Shown here: positions 1 to 9,203 of the stretch, in pieces
How positions within the stretch are numbered: position 1 is the stretch's first letter
Layout: each line of letters opens with the position of its first letter
Source: Phycisphaerae bacterium
Lineage (GTDB): Bacteria; Planctomycetota; Phycisphaerae; UBA1845
Direction of reading: 5' to 3'
Assembly (NCBI GenBank): GCA_020056715.1
Contig: JAGVHG010000016.1
Location: forward strand, 1 to 38,016
Length of the DNA stretch: 38,016 nucleotides
The notes under the pieces: generated by a model
Told to the model about the DNA's origin: nothing
The model's input: the letters and a program-made list of their open reading frames with translations, nothing else
Database searches by the model: none
Translations under genes and position numbers: made by a program

Positions 1-84
1 ACGAGGTCGAGCAAATGTAGTCACGACTTTGAACGCAAACGGCCCCTGGCACCACCGCTAAGGCCGATTTGGATCTCCAACTGT

Positions 85-279
85 CTAACTTGGGCTAGGC
101 CCCGCGGGAAGCAGTTGACCTCGCGGCAGCACAACCCATCCAAAGTGGTAGATGCCCGGTCCAATCTGCATTTCGCCGAGATTGTCGAGCAACACGACGA
201 TGTAGACTGCGCCTACGCAGCATAGAATGCTTAGCACAAAGCGGTGGACCGGAATCGGACGGTATATTTGGTGATTCAT
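85..279 (-). CDS. small hypothetical membrane protein
   Basis: A 64-residue protein that I do not recognise. The sequence shows a short polar N-terminus, one strongly hydrophobic segment at about residues 13-31 (FVLSILCCVGAVYIVVLL), and a Gly/Pro-rich tail. It would probably be a single-pass inner-membrane protein. The ATG at 279 is preceded at a good distance by a GAAGGA ribosome-binding sequence, which is the main support for a real gene. It lies downstream of the DUF433/DUF5615 pair on the same strand, with a palindrome between them, so it is probably not part of that operon. It could be a spurious frame; no family match can be claimed. Confidence 0.4.
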   Translation of the reverse strand: MNHQIYRPIPVHRFVLSILCCVGAVYIVVLLDNLGEMQIGPGIYHFGWVVLPRGQLLPAGPSPS

Positions 280-302
280 CGTCCTTCAGTCGCCCGCTGC
301 CA

Positions 303-322
303 TGCTCACGCAAGCGTGAGCA
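303..322. repeat. perfect 8-bp hairpin with 4-base loop
   Basis: TGCTCACG and CGTGAGCA flank the loop CAAG. It sits about 60 bases past the stop of the minus-strand DUF5615 gene and could act as its transcription terminator, although the bases that follow are not T-rich. It may equally be a member of the short palindrome families that fill other gaps in this window. Confidence 0.4.
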
Positions 323-383
323 TATACCAGCGAAGTGCGAATGTGAGTGCGCCGAACGCAAGCAAGGGTCATGCCGGGCGTCG

Positions 384-754
384 CTATTCCCCGCGCGTTT
401 CCGGTCCTCGGATTCGCACACCGGTCTCGTCGACCACCCAAAGGCTTCCCTCAAGCGGCTCTCGCCCAAGCATCGGGATCAGTCGCTCGACGATCTTCAA
501 GACATGCCGCGCCTCTTGTATCCTTGCCCGAATCACAACCAGCCCTGGAAACTGTTCCGAACGAAAGGTGCGAATGTCCGCGAAGTCGAGGTCAAGGGTG
601 ACGAGAACACGGCCCTCGCGCTGCGATATGTCGCCGATCGTGTCGTCGCCAGCGCCGACCAAGCCTTGTCCATGCACGGTAGCGACGTCGTGTCCTGATC
701 GGGTAAGAACAGTAGCCACGTCGTTAGGCAGATTCTCGTCGATCTTGAAGCGCA

Positions 755-755
<1 letters not shown>
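384..755 (-). CDS. DUF5615 family PIN-like protein (putative toxin)
   Basis: A 123-residue protein of the DUF5615 / Mut7-C-like PIN-fold group, typically the toxin-like half of a pair with a DUF433 protein. The start MRFKIDENLP is diagnostic, with acidic D6 and E7. A second acidic cluster (D37, D38) and the TLDLDF strand (D55, D57) complete the set of carboxylates that bind metal in PIN-type nucleases. Its ATG shares one base with the TGA of the upstream DUF433 gene (TGATG), so the two are translationally coupled. An RNase role is inferred from the fold and is not shown for most members. The length is normal for the family and nothing is truncated. Confidence 0.8.
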
Positions 756-1030
<275 letters not shown>

Positions 1031-1783
1031 TTACTCTTTCGACAGCGCGGCCACCACGTCATCGGCGAGGTCGGAGTTGGAGTAGACGGAGTCCACGTCG
1101 TCCTGATCTTCGAGGGCGTCGATCAATCGCTTCACCTTGCGGGCGGCGGTGAGGTCAAGAGTAATCGAGCTGCTTGCGACCATAGCGATGTCGGCGGATT
1201 GAACAGCGACCCCGGCCTTCTCGATCGCGTCCTTCACTTCGAGGAAGACCTCCGGTCGGCAGGTGACTTCGTGGATTTCCTCCGACGAACTGACGTCGTC
1301 GGCCCCGGCCTCGAGGGCCAGCTCCATCATGCGGTCCTCGCTCGCCTGGTTGCGGGCCACGATGATGACCCCCTTGGAGGTGAACTGAAAAGCGACGCAA
1401 TTGGGGCTGCCCAGGCTGCCGCCGGAGCGCTCGAAAATCTTGCGGATCTCCCCGCTGGTGCGGTTGCGGTTGTCGGTCATGGCCCGGGCCATCACCGCGA
1501 CCCCGGCCGGTCCATAGCCCTCGTAGAGCACGTCCTCATAGCTTTCGCCTTCCAGTTCGCCGGTGCCCTTCTTGATCGCTTTCTCGATGGTGTCCTTGGG
1601 CATGTTGTCGGCCTTGGCCTTGTCGATGGCGAGGCGAAGACGCGGATTGTCGTTGGGATTGCCGCCGCCCATCTTGGCGGCCATGGTGACGGCGCGGGCG
1701 TGCTTGCTCCAGGCCTTGCCCCGTTTGGAGTCGAGGGCGGCCTTCTTATGCTTGATCGTCGACCACTTCGAATGACCTGACAC
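1031..1783 (-). CDS. yebC: YebC/PmpR family protein (translation factor / regulator)
   Basis: A 250-residue YebC/PmpR family (TACO1-like) protein, described both as a DNA-binding regulator and as a factor that relieves ribosome stalling. The start SGHSKWSTIKHKKAALDSKR is the hallmark of the family; GGNPNDNPRLRLAIDKAKA and MPKDTIEKAIKKG follow. The start is a GTG at 1783, because homologues begin exactly at the SGHSKW block and GGGGAG lies just upstream. The in-frame extension before it is made of intergenic palindrome sequence. The length is normal. It is the first of a minus-strand run with the TPR gene behind it, but about 280 bases of repeats separate them, so it is probably transcribed separately. 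Confidence 0.95.
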   Translation of the reverse strand: MSGHSKWSTIKHKKAALDSKRGKAWSKHARAVTMAAKMGGGNPNDNPRLRLAIDKAKADNMPKDTIEKAIKKGTGELEGESYEDVLYEGYGPAGVAVMARAMTDNRNRTSGEIRKIFERSGGSLGSPNCVAFQFTSKGVIIVARNQASEDRMMELALEAGADDVSSSEEIHEVTCRPEVFLEVKDAIEKAGVAVQSADIAMVASSSITLDLTAARKVKRLIDALEDQDDVDSVYSNSDLADDVVAALSKE

Positions 1784-1789
1784 GACGCA

Positions 1790-2063
1790 ACTCCCCGTAC
1801 AAGGGTGCATCAAGATGCACCCTATGTCTAAACTTCCTCCGCCCCTTCGGGGCGGGGGTTGGAATGACAACGCGACCAGTCTCGCCGCTTCCTCCTCGGT
1901 CGCGTCGAGCGTCCGCCTTCGGCGGACTCCACCCCAGGCTACATTCCGTCGCCCCGCTGGGGCGAAAACCGCTCAACGCGGGCCCGTTGCCAGAATTTTC
2001 CGCACGCCACTGCTTTAGAGCAGTGCCACACTCCGCCACTGCCGACACGGCAGTGGCACACTA
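1790..2063. repeat. cluster of short palindromes between the TPR gene and yebC
   Basis: The gap holds at least five hairpins: a near-perfect 22-base palindrome at 1802-1823 (AGGGTGCATC with loop AA), CCGCCCC-TTC-GGGGCGG at 1839-1855, CGCCCC-GCT-GGGGCG near 1950, CACTGC-TTTAGA-GCAGTG near 2008, and CCACTGCC-GACAC-GGCAGTGG near 2036. Such dense packing of unrelated hairpins is unlike a single terminator. Some may end the TPR transcript. I see no gene here. Confidence 0.55.
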
Positions 2064-5000
2064 TTACGTTCCGTTGCCCGAGCCGGACTCGGTCTGCGGC
2101 GCCGGTTCCGCCAAGGGCGCGACGGTCGGCTCACGGCCTGCGCTCGCATCCTCGATCTTCTTGGGCGTCACGATCCGAACGCGGCGCTCATCGTCGGCGA
2201 TCCGCCGATCCTCGTCGCGCTCATTGGACAACCGAACCGCGGTCGTCCAGTGCTCAATCGCCTCGGCGGACTGTCCCAACCGCCAACAAGTATCGCCCAA
2301 ATGGTCGTGGATGACGGGGTCTTCCCCGTTGCGGCCGCGGTTGCCGCGTAGCAACCATTTCTTGGCCTCGGCGAACTCCCCTTTCTTGTACATCAACCAG
2401 CCGTAGGTGTCGAGATAGGCGGCCTGGTGCGGAGCACGCCCGACGGCGTATCGAATCATCTTCTGGGCCTCCGGGAGGCGGACGCCGCGATCGATCCACA
2501 TGTAGGCGATATCGTTGTTGAGGGTCACATCCATTGGTTGCAGAACGAGAGCGCGTTCCAGATTGGCGCCCGCCTGCTGGTCGTTGCCCTGGGATCGCTG
2601 GGCTTCGGCAAGGTTCAATAGATAACGGACTCGCGTGAGCGGGTCGGTGGCCACCTCGAGCCAGGTCGTTAGTTTCTGCTCCGCGTCCCGATACCGTTTG
2701 GCGATGATGAGCTGGATTCCGAGGCGGGCGCGCAGGTTTTCCAGACGGTCGGTGAGCGTTTCAAGCGTCGCCGGCTCGTTGGGGCGGTTCACAAGTTGCT
2801 CGTCGCGAGGCCGTTCAACGGGGCGACGTCGGCCTCCTTCCGGCAAGGCCCGAAGGATGGTGATCACCTCGTCCATCAGCGTTTCAATCATCTCGATGCA
2901 TTCGTCGTGCCGCTTCGCATGATTGAGTGTTTCGAGGATAAAATCTTGGAAGTCCTCGCGACTGGTGGTCTTCAGCAATCTTGTCCGCGCCAATTCGAGG
3001 GCGTCGTCCACGCGTTTGGCGTCGGCGAGAACAGTCGCCAGCATCCACAGCGACTGGTCGCTCTCGGGGTCGTCGTCTAGCGATTCGAGGACATACTGGG
3101 CGGCGCGGTCATGCCGACCGGCCAAGACGAGGGACGCGATCAGATTGCGGCGAATAGCCTTGTCCTTGGGGTCGGCTTGTAAGAGACGTTCATAGAGCGG
3201 TACGGCCTTCGACGCTTCTTTTGCTTCGAGGTATTCGTTTGCGAGGCGTATCGTCCAGTCGGGGTTATCCGGCTCCGCGTCGGCCCAGGTCTTCAACAGG
3301 GCGAAGGCCTCCTCGGCTCGATCCGCGCCCTGAAGCGCGTCGACCATCGCCCGGCGGTAGTCCTTGCGACGCGCGGAGGGGAGATCGGCGCGGGCCTCTT
3401 GCGCTTGGGCTAGCTCGATGGCGCCGTCGTGATTTTGGATGACGGCGTAGAGTTCGAGGAGCGCCAGTCGCCAGTCATGGCGGTTTGGTCGTTGACGCAA
3501 TAGCGCCTGCAACCGCTCGGCTGCTTCCTCGAACAGGAGCATGCGTTGTGCAACCCGCGCCGCGCCGACCGCCGCTTCCTCATTGTCCGGTTCGATGGTA
3601 AGGGCTTTTACATAGGCCTCGTGGGCCTGCTCAGGTTCGTTGTCGTCGTAACTCTCCGCGACGGCGATCCACGTTGCCGCGTCAGGTTTCCCCGCCTTCA
3701 TCGCTTCGAACAGGACCTCTCGACTCGCCGCCGGATCTCGACGAAGCCCCGGCTCCAACAGGATCCGGCACCGCGCCACCGTCGTCGGCGACTTCGATCG
3801 CCTCCGCAATTCCTCAATCTCCTGGAAGGCGACGTCCGGCTTGCTCTCTTTGAAGTAGGTGAGGGCGAGCAGTTCGCGGGCGGCCTCATGGTCCGGGTCT
3901 TTTTCGAGCAGGACGCGAAGCTGACGTTGGGCCTGCAAGCCGCGGTCAGAACGGCGGAACAACTGGGCAAGGGCCAGCATCGACTCCGTGTCCGTTCGAT
4001 CGAGTTGCGTGGCCGCCCGGTAATGCTGCTCCGCATTCTCCACGTCGTCGAGCCGGTCGTACACTCGACCGAGGAGCCTTTCCAGCCGGGCATCCTCCGG
4101 ACGGTCGACATCAGCTCTGGCCGCCGCCTTCAAGGCATCGTCGTAGCGATACTCCTTGAAGTAAATCTCCGCCAGTGCAATCCGCGCGGGCACGAATGTA
4201 GCGTTGGCATCGACCGCGCGGCGAAAAAGTAGTTCCGCACGGTCGGACTCAGCGACAACACCCTTGAGTGTTGCCGCGGACTTGGCAACTTCCAACCTGC
4301 TCGTCGCCAAAACGCCACGCAGATAAAGTAGGGCGAAGTCGTCCCGCTCGCCGACGTCGAGATCGTTGAGTTTCCTCGCCGCGCCTTCGTCGGCTGCAAG
4401 GGTTAGGATTCGGGCTTCAAACTCGGACGCTCGGTCAGGTTGGCGGCGGACGCCGTCCGCGCAGACGTTGAGCAAGTCGGGCCACGCCCCCAGCGATGAA
4501 AGAACGTCGACCAGACGCAGACGGACGTCGTGAGCATCGCCGTTGCGGGCGAGAAAGCCCTCCAATTCTCGCCGTGCGTCGCCGAAGCGGCGTAACCGTG
4601 TGAGGGCGTCGACAAGGTTAAGCACCAACCGCGGCTCGTCCGGCCGGGCGGTGAGCTTGGCCTTGAGGTCGTCCACGATGCGTTCGGGGTGACCGGCCCG
4701 CTCGTGCAGATCGAACAGCAGCGTAATGATTTCGGGATCGTCGGAGGGAATCGCCCGCGCCGCCGCGAGGGCGTCGTCGAGGCGTCCCGCGGCGGCGAGA
4801 AGCTTGGTGTACCGCGTACTTTTGGCCGTGTCCTGCGGCGAGGCGGCGACAACCGGTGCGAAAGCGGCGGCGGCTTCGGCGAAACGACCCAGCTTCTCAA
4901 GGATTCGCGACCGTTCCTCGCCCGCTGATCCCTGGGTTGATCGCAGCAGGGTCACCAGCTCGCCGCGCGGCGCCGTCGCTTTCAATGAAACGGCGAGTTT

Positions 5001-5672
5001 CTCGAAGGCTCCGTACTCGACGAGGGCCGCATCAAGATAGCTTTCCGCGGCCAGCGCCTCGGCGAGATGGTAATGACACAGGGCGGCGATCTCCGGATCC
5101 TTGTCGAAATCGCTACACAAAAGCGCGGTCCGAAAGGCGGTCTGCGCCGCGGTGCGATCTCCCGCCAGGGCGTGGCACCGACCGAGGATGTAATGGGCGG
5201 CGGCACAGTCGGGGTTGCCCTCGATCGCCCGCGACGCGGCGGCCTTGGCCCGCTCCACGTTGCCCGCTTGCCAGTGCAATAGAGCCAGAGCGCGATGGAT
5301 CTCAAAATGGTTAGGGTCGTAACGGAGGGCGCGTTCCAGTTCGAGCGAGGCCTCGGTGTAGCGTTGATCGTCGATCAGTCGGCGGGCTTCGGTGATCTGC
5401 TTGGCGCCCCGTTCCGACAACGGGGTGATGGTTTCCGATTTCTTGGGTTGCTCGACCGTAGGCTCGACTTTCGCCAGCGGCAGATATGCCCGCGTAGCGT
5501 CCACGCCGGGAGCCAACGTCGCCGTTCGAGCACCGCCTCCCCCAACATCTCGCGGGTTCTGCCCGGTTGCACAGCCGGTAGCGAGCAACAGGATTGAACA
5601 AGGTAATGCGCAGAAGGCGATCCAGTTTATTGAATACCACTGGGCGAAGTGTTTTTGAATCTCTCGCTCCAC
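2064..5672 (-). CDS. large TPR-repeat lipoprotein
   Basis: A tetratricopeptide-repeat protein of about 1202 residues. A hydrophobic stretch ending in ILLLATGC resembles a lipobox (Cys at about residue 34), so it is probably a lipid-anchored envelope scaffold. TPR units run through most of the chain, starting around residue 105 (YTEASLELERALRYDPN). Near the C-terminus is the conserved pair LDTYGWLMYKKGEFAEAKKW and HLGDTCWRLGQSAEAIEHW, typical of long TPR proteins linked to secretion or exopolysaccharide. The GTG at 5672 has GGAG upstream; a TTG at 5741 would add 23 residues but lacks a clear ribosome site. It follows proC closely on the same strand. No partner protein can be named. Confidence 0.82.
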   Translation of the reverse strand: MEREIQKHFAQWYSINWIAFCALPCSILLLATGCATGQNPRDVGGGGARTATLAPGVDATRAYLPLAKVEPTVEQPKKSETITPLSERGAKQITEARRLIDDQRYTEASLELERALRYDPNHFEIHRALALLHWQAGNVERAKAAASRAIEGNPDCAAAHYILGRCHALAGDRTAAQTAFRTALLCSDFDKDPEIAALCHYHLAEALAAESYLDAALVEYGAFEKLAVSLKATAPRGELVTLLRSTQGSAGEERSRILEKLGRFAEAAAAFAPVVAASPQDTAKSTRYTKLLAAAGRLDDALAAARAIPSDDPEIITLLFDLHERAGHPERIVDDLKAKLTARPDEPRLVLNLVDALTRLRRFGDARRELEGFLARNGDAHDVRLRLVDVLSSLGAWPDLLNVCADGVRRQPDRASEFEARILTLAADEGAARKLNDLDVGERDDFALLYLRGVLATSRLEVAKSAATLKGVVAESDRAELLFRRAVDANATFVPARIALAEIYFKEYRYDDALKAAARADVDRPEDARLERLLGRVYDRLDDVENAEQHYRAATQLDRTDTESMLALAQLFRRSDRGLQAQRQLRVLLEKDPDHEAARELLALTYFKESKPDVAFQEIEELRRRSKSPTTVARCRILLEPGLRRDPAASREVLFEAMKAGKPDAATWIAVAESYDDNEPEQAHEAYVKALTIEPDNEEAAVGAARVAQRMLLFEEAAERLQALLRQRPNRHDWRLALLELYAVIQNHDGAIELAQAQEARADLPSARRKDYRRAMVDALQGADRAEEAFALLKTWADAEPDNPDWTIRLANEYLEAKEASKAVPLYERLLQADPKDKAIRRNLIASLVLAGRHDRAAQYVLESLDDDPESDQSLWMLATVLADAKRVDDALELARTRLLKTTSREDFQDFILETLNHAKRHDECIEMIETLMDEVITILRALPEGGRRRPVERPRDEQLVNRPNEPATLETLTDRLENLRARLGIQLIIAKRYRDAEQKLTTWLEVATDPLTRVRYLLNLAEAQRSQGNDQQAGANLERALVLQPMDVTLNNDIAYMWIDRGVRLPEAQKMIRYAVGRAPHQAAYLDTYGWLMYKKGEFAEAKKWLLRGNRGRNGEDPVIHDHLGDTCWRLGQSAEAIEHWTTAVRLSNERDEDRRIADDERRVRIVTPKKIEDASAGREPTVAPLAEPAPQTESGSGNGT

Positions 5673-5762
5673 GCTGTCGCTCCGGGTTTTCAGTTGTACG
5701 CCGCCGGCGCCTTGGGTCAAGCAGCGTCTCCAGGGCGACAAGAATGGTACGTTTATATTCGG

Positions 5763-6581
5763 CTATCGGCCCAACTCCTGCCCCCGTTTCCAGGCCGCTA
5801 GAACGGCGTCGCAAATGTGCTCGAAAACGCCGTCTTTGGTCATGGACTCGACGGCGGCCTGAGTGGTTCCGCCGGGGGAGGTTACCTTCGCCCGTAGAAC
5901 GTCCGGCGGTTCGCCCGATTCAAGCATCATCCGCGCCGCCCCGAAACAGGATTGCTTGGCCAAGATATCCGCCTGCTGACGCGAAAGCCCGGCGCGCTGT
6001 GCCGCGGCTACAAGGGCCTCCACGAAATAGTAGAAATACGCCGGGCCTGAGCCGGAAACCGCCGTCACCGCGTCCATCTGCGACTCATCCTCGATGACGA
6101 TCGACCGCCCACCTGCGTCGAAGATCCGTTGGGCGCGGAGAAGGTCCACCGCCTGGGCGAACTGTCCCTTGCACACGCCCGCCATGCCCGCGCCGACGTG
6201 GATGGGAAGGTTCGGCATCGCCCGCACCACGCGGGTCGACCGGCCAGGAAACATCGCTTCGATCGACCGCGTCGACACGCCCGCCATGATGGAGACGATC
6301 AGGTGGTCCTCACGGATGAGGTTGGCGATCGTACGACACATCTCCACGTACTGCTGCGGCTTGACCGCGAAAATCAGGATATCGCTGTTGGCGACGATTT
6401 CGCGATTGTCAGCGGTGACCGCGACGTGGAATCGATCGGCGAACAGCTTCCGCCGCGCCTCCGACGGGTCCGACGCGATCATGCGGTCGGCGAAGAGGAT
6501 CGTATTGCGTAGAATGCCGTGGACGATTCCCTCGGCTGCGTTGCCGGCGCCGATGACTCCGATCTCATATTGCGTGGGCAT
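5763..6581 (-). CDS. proC: pyrroline-5-carboxylate reductase
   Basis: This enzyme reduces 1-pyrroline-5-carboxylate to proline with NAD(P)H, the last step of proline synthesis, in the cytosol. The 272 residues show the N-terminal Rossmann signature IGVIGAGNAAEGI, then AVKPQQ, MPNLPIHVGAGM (usually MPNTPA), the substrate-side VSGSGPAYFYYFVEA and VTSPGGTT near the C-terminus. I chose the ATG at 6581 (MPTQYEIGV) because AGGAG lies 7 bases upstream and it starts right at the Rossmann strand. It is divergent from the DUF167 gene at 6650; proC and YggT/YggU-type genes are often neighbours in bacteria. The TPR gene follows downstream on the same strand. Confidence 0.95.
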   Translation of the reverse strand: MPTQYEIGVIGAGNAAEGIVHGILRNTILFADRMIASDPSEARRKLFADRFHVAVTADNREIVANSDILIFAVKPQQYVEMCRTIANLIREDHLIVSIMAGVSTRSIEAMFPGRSTRVVRAMPNLPIHVGAGMAGVCKGQFAQAVDLLRAQRIFDAGGRSIVIEDESQMDAVTAVSGSGPAYFYYFVEALVAAAQRAGLSRQQADILAKQSCFGAARMMLESGEPPDVLRAKVTSPGGTTQAAVESMTKDGVFEHICDAVLAAWKRGQELGR

Positions 6582-6637
6582 GGCCGCTACTCCTCGAACG
6601 CCACCTGCTCCCATCGTGAAGTTTATTTGAATACCTG

Positions 6638-6643
6638 TAGACT
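6638..6643 (+). promoter_or_regulatory. -10 box TAGACT six bases before the DUF167 start codon
   Basis: TAGACT is followed by only six bases (ATCGAC) and then the GTG start. Transcription would begin at or next to the first codon, giving a leaderless mRNA. No Shine-Dalgarno sequence is present. The same arrangement recurs before lepA, the ECF sigma gene and the 36969 gene. Confidence 0.45.
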
Positions 6644-6649
6644 ATCGAC

Positions 6650-6949
6650 GTGCTGCAACTGACGCTGGAGGGTTCGGCCGTCTTACTTCCGGTCAAGGTC
6701 GTGCCCGGCGCTTCCCGAACGCGCTTTTTGGGCGAGTGGGAGGGGCGGGCGCGGATAGCCGTCGCGGCGGCGCCGGAAAAAGGAAAGGCCAACGCCGCCC
6801 TTGCGGCCTTTCTCGCTAAGCTGCTCTCCGTCCGCAAACGCGATGTGACCGTCGTCGCGGGTCTAACCTTCCCCCAAAAAACAATCAGGATCGAAGGGGT
6901 TACGGTCGACGCGGTTCGCGCCGCCCTGCAACCATTAGCTTGTGAATGA
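6650..6949 (+). CDS. DUF167 / YggU family protein
   Basis: A 99-residue DUF167 (YggU) protein, a small conserved alpha/beta family of unknown function. The sequence shows the typical VKVVPGASRTR motif, then the APEKGKANAAL loop and the helix ending in LAKLLSVRKRDVTVVAG, and the closing strand KTIRIEG. It begins at a GTG with no ribosome-binding sequence but a TAGACT promoter box directly upstream, so leaderless expression is likely. It is divergent from proC, an association common in bacteria that fits a shared housekeeping role, but no reaction can be assigned. Confidence 0.85.
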   Translation: MLQLTLEGSAVLLPVKVVPGASRTRFLGEWEGRARIAVAAAPEKGKANAALAAFLAKLLSVRKRDVTVVAGLTFPQKTIRIEGVTVDAVRAALQPLACE

Positions 6950-7017
6950 GGTCGCAGGAGGACTCAAGGATCCTCCTGCTGATTGCCGGACTTCTTGAAA
7001 GCCTCGTTGTCTCTCGA

Positions 7018-7884
7018 TTAATCGAGTGAGAACATCCCCGCGATCTCCTCATGCACTTCAATCGTATTGCTGATGACCAACGAGCGTTCGTACACCTCAA
7101 TACGGCCGCGCCCGCCGGCACCGGCGGCTTGCGACGCACTACCCGCGCCCGTGAGATCCCAGGTCTCGGGGGCAATTGTCCTCTCGATGAGTTGCTTTAT
7201 CTCCACCAGGCGCTGCTTGATCGTCTGCTCCGTTTCGATGTTCTGACCGCCGGTCTGTCCGCCACCAGTGCCACCGCCGAATACGGATTGCCCGCCACCA
7301 CCGCCACCACCACCGCCGCCGCCGCTGCCCTTAGTCTTGTTAAGGTCGATGGCCGGCGCTCCTTGCCCGAAGTCGGGAACGCGGAAGATAAGGTTCGTGA
7401 TGTTGTAAACCCGCAGGTAATGTTTCCGCTCGAAGTCCGCTCGCGTCGAGATCGTCAGCTTGTTTTCAATTCCGCGATAGAGGATCTCGCCGTCCGGGGA
7501 GAGTTGGTCGAGAACCTCTTTCAGAACTTCAGCCACCGTCGTGTTGTTGAGCTTGAGGGTCACCAATGGTGATTCACGGGTGACGTTCTCAAGGCCGAGC
7601 GGAACCCACTTGGGCACGATGTTGACCCGACCGTCGCCGGTGTCACGGAGCCAATCGAGTATGTCCTCGAAGGTCTTATCGGTCCAGTCGATGGCGTCAA
7701 CGTGCTTTTTCAGCAAACTCTCCGCGGCGCGCGATGATGGCGGAGCGGGTATCGTCGCCTCCGACGTCGTCACCTTCGTCTGCTCGGTCTCATCCGCAGG
7801 TTTCGCTGGTTGTTGGCCCGATGCGAACGCGGCGTAACCCAACACCACACATGAAAACGCACCAAACATCCGTCTCTTGATCAC
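7018..7884 (-). CDS. exported STN/secretin-N-like protein with poly-Gly tract
   Basis: A protein of 288 residues with a signal peptide (MFGAFSCVVLGYAAFASG, cleavage near QQ). The middle region (WTDKTFEDILDWLRDTGD, later TVAEVLKEVLDQLSPDGEIL) has the pattern of the short STN/secretin N-domain that planctomycetes carry in many exported proteins. An 11-glycine run and a Gly/Gln-rich linker then lead to a C-terminal segment (IEVYERSLVISNTIEVHEEI) resembling the N-domain closing strand of type II/III secretins. No secretin pore domain is present, so it is not a complete GspD. The GTG at 7884 has GGAGGA upstream and is preferred to longer forms. It probably acts in the periplasm; its partners are unknown. 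Confidence 0.6.
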   Translation of the reverse strand: MIKRRMFGAFSCVVLGYAAFASGQQPAKPADETEQTKVTTSEATIPAPPSSRAAESLLKKHVDAIDWTDKTFEDILDWLRDTGDGRVNIVPKWVPLGLENVTRESPLVTLKLNNTTVAEVLKEVLDQLSPDGEILYRGIENKLTISTRADFERKHYLRVYNITNLIFRVPDFGQGAPAIDLNKTKGSGGGGGGGGGGGQSVFGGGTGGGQTGGQNIETEQTIKQRLVEIKQLIERTIAPETWDLTGAGSASQAAGAGGRGRIEVYERSLVISNTIEVHEEIAGMFSLD

Positions 7885-8203
7885 CGTACGTCCTCCACAG
7901 TTGGTCGTCCGCTGCCCTCCGCAGTCGGCGGAACATCGTAGCCCGCGCTGGAACAAAACGTCCACACCCAATTAATAGTATAACCCAGTACACGCACGTC
8001 CGCCACCATAATTCAGCTATCTCAATCATCGACGTGCTTCGTCGCCAACCTTCGGCTAACCGATCGTGGGATCGGTGTCGGCGGTGATCGGGTTGGCCAC
8101 AGACTCCGCAGGTGGTGCAACACAGAAAGTCATTTATAGGCGATTATTGCGAGTATCAATTCAATCACGTGCGGCGTAGTAGGCTTTCTCAACACGCTTG
8201 CCA
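7885..8203. other. gap between argF and the secretin-like gene
   Basis: About 320 bases with no convincing gene. A short inverted repeat (CCGATC-GTGG-GATCGG) lies near 8060. The segment should contain the promoter of the minus-strand gene at 7884 and the end of the argF transcript, but I see no strong promoter or terminator. Confidence 0.4.
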
Positions 8204-9139
8204 TCACGATGCCCCGACGAGGTGGACCATCAGGGCGTTTTGGGCGTGCATTCGGTTTTCGGCCTGGTCGAAGATGGCGGAGTTGGGCAGCCGCGAGGTG
8301 GCGTAGTCGATTTCGTCTCCGTAATGGGCGGGGAGGCAATGAAGGATCACCGCATCACGGTTGGCGATCTTCATCGTCTCCGCGTCAATGCGGTACTTCT
8401 TGAAGATCCTCTTACGCGCCTCGGCCTCCGCCTCCTGACCCATCGAGGCCCAGACGTCGGTGTAGAGTACGTCAGCCCCATTGGCGGCGGACAAGTCGGA
8501 GGTCACGGCGATCGTCGAACCCGTGGCCGCCCCAACTTCCTTGGCCTTCTTCGTGACCGATTCCTTCGGTTCGTATCCGGGCGGGGTGATGACCGTCATG
8601 TGCATGCCCATCCGAGCGGCGCCGTACATCAACGAATGGGCCACGTTGTTGCCGTCGCCGATGTAGCACATCTTGAGACCGGACAAGCGTTCCTTGCGTT
8701 CGAGGATGGTTTGCAGGTCAGCGAGAATCTGGCAGGGGTGCTCAAAATCGCTTAGGCCATTGATGACGGGGACGGTGGCATACTTGGCCAACTCCTCGAC
8801 GATTTCGTGACCGAACACGCGGGCCATGATGACGTCGGCATACCGCGACAACACCAATGCAATGTCCTCGGTGGTCTCGCGCTTGCCCAAGCTGATGTCG
8901 GTGGGGGCAAGATATATTGCGTGGCCTCCGAGTTGGGTCATGCCGGTCTCGAAAGATACCCGCGTCCGCAGCGAAGGCTTTTGGAAAATCATCGCCAGCG
9001 TTTTGCCCTTCAGAGGCAGCTTGGCCCGCTCGGCGGGGTTGGTCTTGAGGTTTCGCGCGGTCTTGAGGACCGCGGAAATCTCCTCGGCGGAGAAGTCCAA
9101 CATCGAAAGAAGATGACGACCTTTCAGATTGACGCCCAC
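8204..9139 (-). CDS. argF: ornithine carbamoyltransferase
   Basis: This enzyme joins carbamoyl phosphate and ornithine to make citrulline in arginine synthesis. The 311 residues carry the carbamoyl-phosphate loop KPSLRTRVSFE (usually STRTR), the HPCQILAD motif, and HCLPAHYGDEI, whose Cys and His distinguish ornithine from aspartate carbamoyltransferases. DVWASMGQE, also typical, lies before it. The start is a GTG at 9139 (then GVNLKGRHLLSMLDF) with AAAGGAG upstream. It lies on the same strand downstream of pyrH, a gap of about 65 bases containing a small palindrome. Placement behind rpsB-tsf-pyrH is unusual, and co-transcription is possible. No other arginine gene is nearby. Confidence 0.95.
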   Translation of the reverse strand: MGVNLKGRHLLSMLDFSAEEISAVLKTARNLKTNPAERAKLPLKGKTLAMIFQKPSLRTRVSFETGMTQLGGHAIYLAPTDISLGKRETTEDIALVLSRYADVIMARVFGHEIVEELAKYATVPVINGLSDFEHPCQILADLQTILERKERLSGLKMCYIGDGNNVAHSLMYGAARMGMHMTVITPPGYEPKESVTKKAKEVGAATGSTIAVTSDLSAANGADVLYTDVWASMGQEAEAEARKRIFKKYRIDAETMKIANRDAVILHCLPAHYGDEIDYATSRLPNSAIFDQAENRMHAQNALMVHLVGAS

Positions 9140-9175
9140 GAAGACTCCTTTCGGACTAACTCGTTCTAACACAAC

Positions 9176-9193
9176 CCCCCTCGCTCGAGGGGA
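9176..9193. repeat. short CCCTCG/CGAGGG hairpin between pyrH and argF
   Basis: CCCCCTCG-CT-CGAGGGG forms a stem in the 65-base spacer. It resembles the larger CCCCTC/GAGGGG palindromes at 9943-10040 and 13437-13600 and may be a short member of the same repeat family or a weak attenuator. Confidence 0.4.
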
Positions 9194-9203
9194 GAGGAGT
9201 CAG

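Noticed and set aside
7018-7884. Complete type II secretion secretin (GspD)
   Set aside because: It has only N-domain-like parts and a Gly-rich linker; the pore-forming secretin domain is absent and the protein is far too short.
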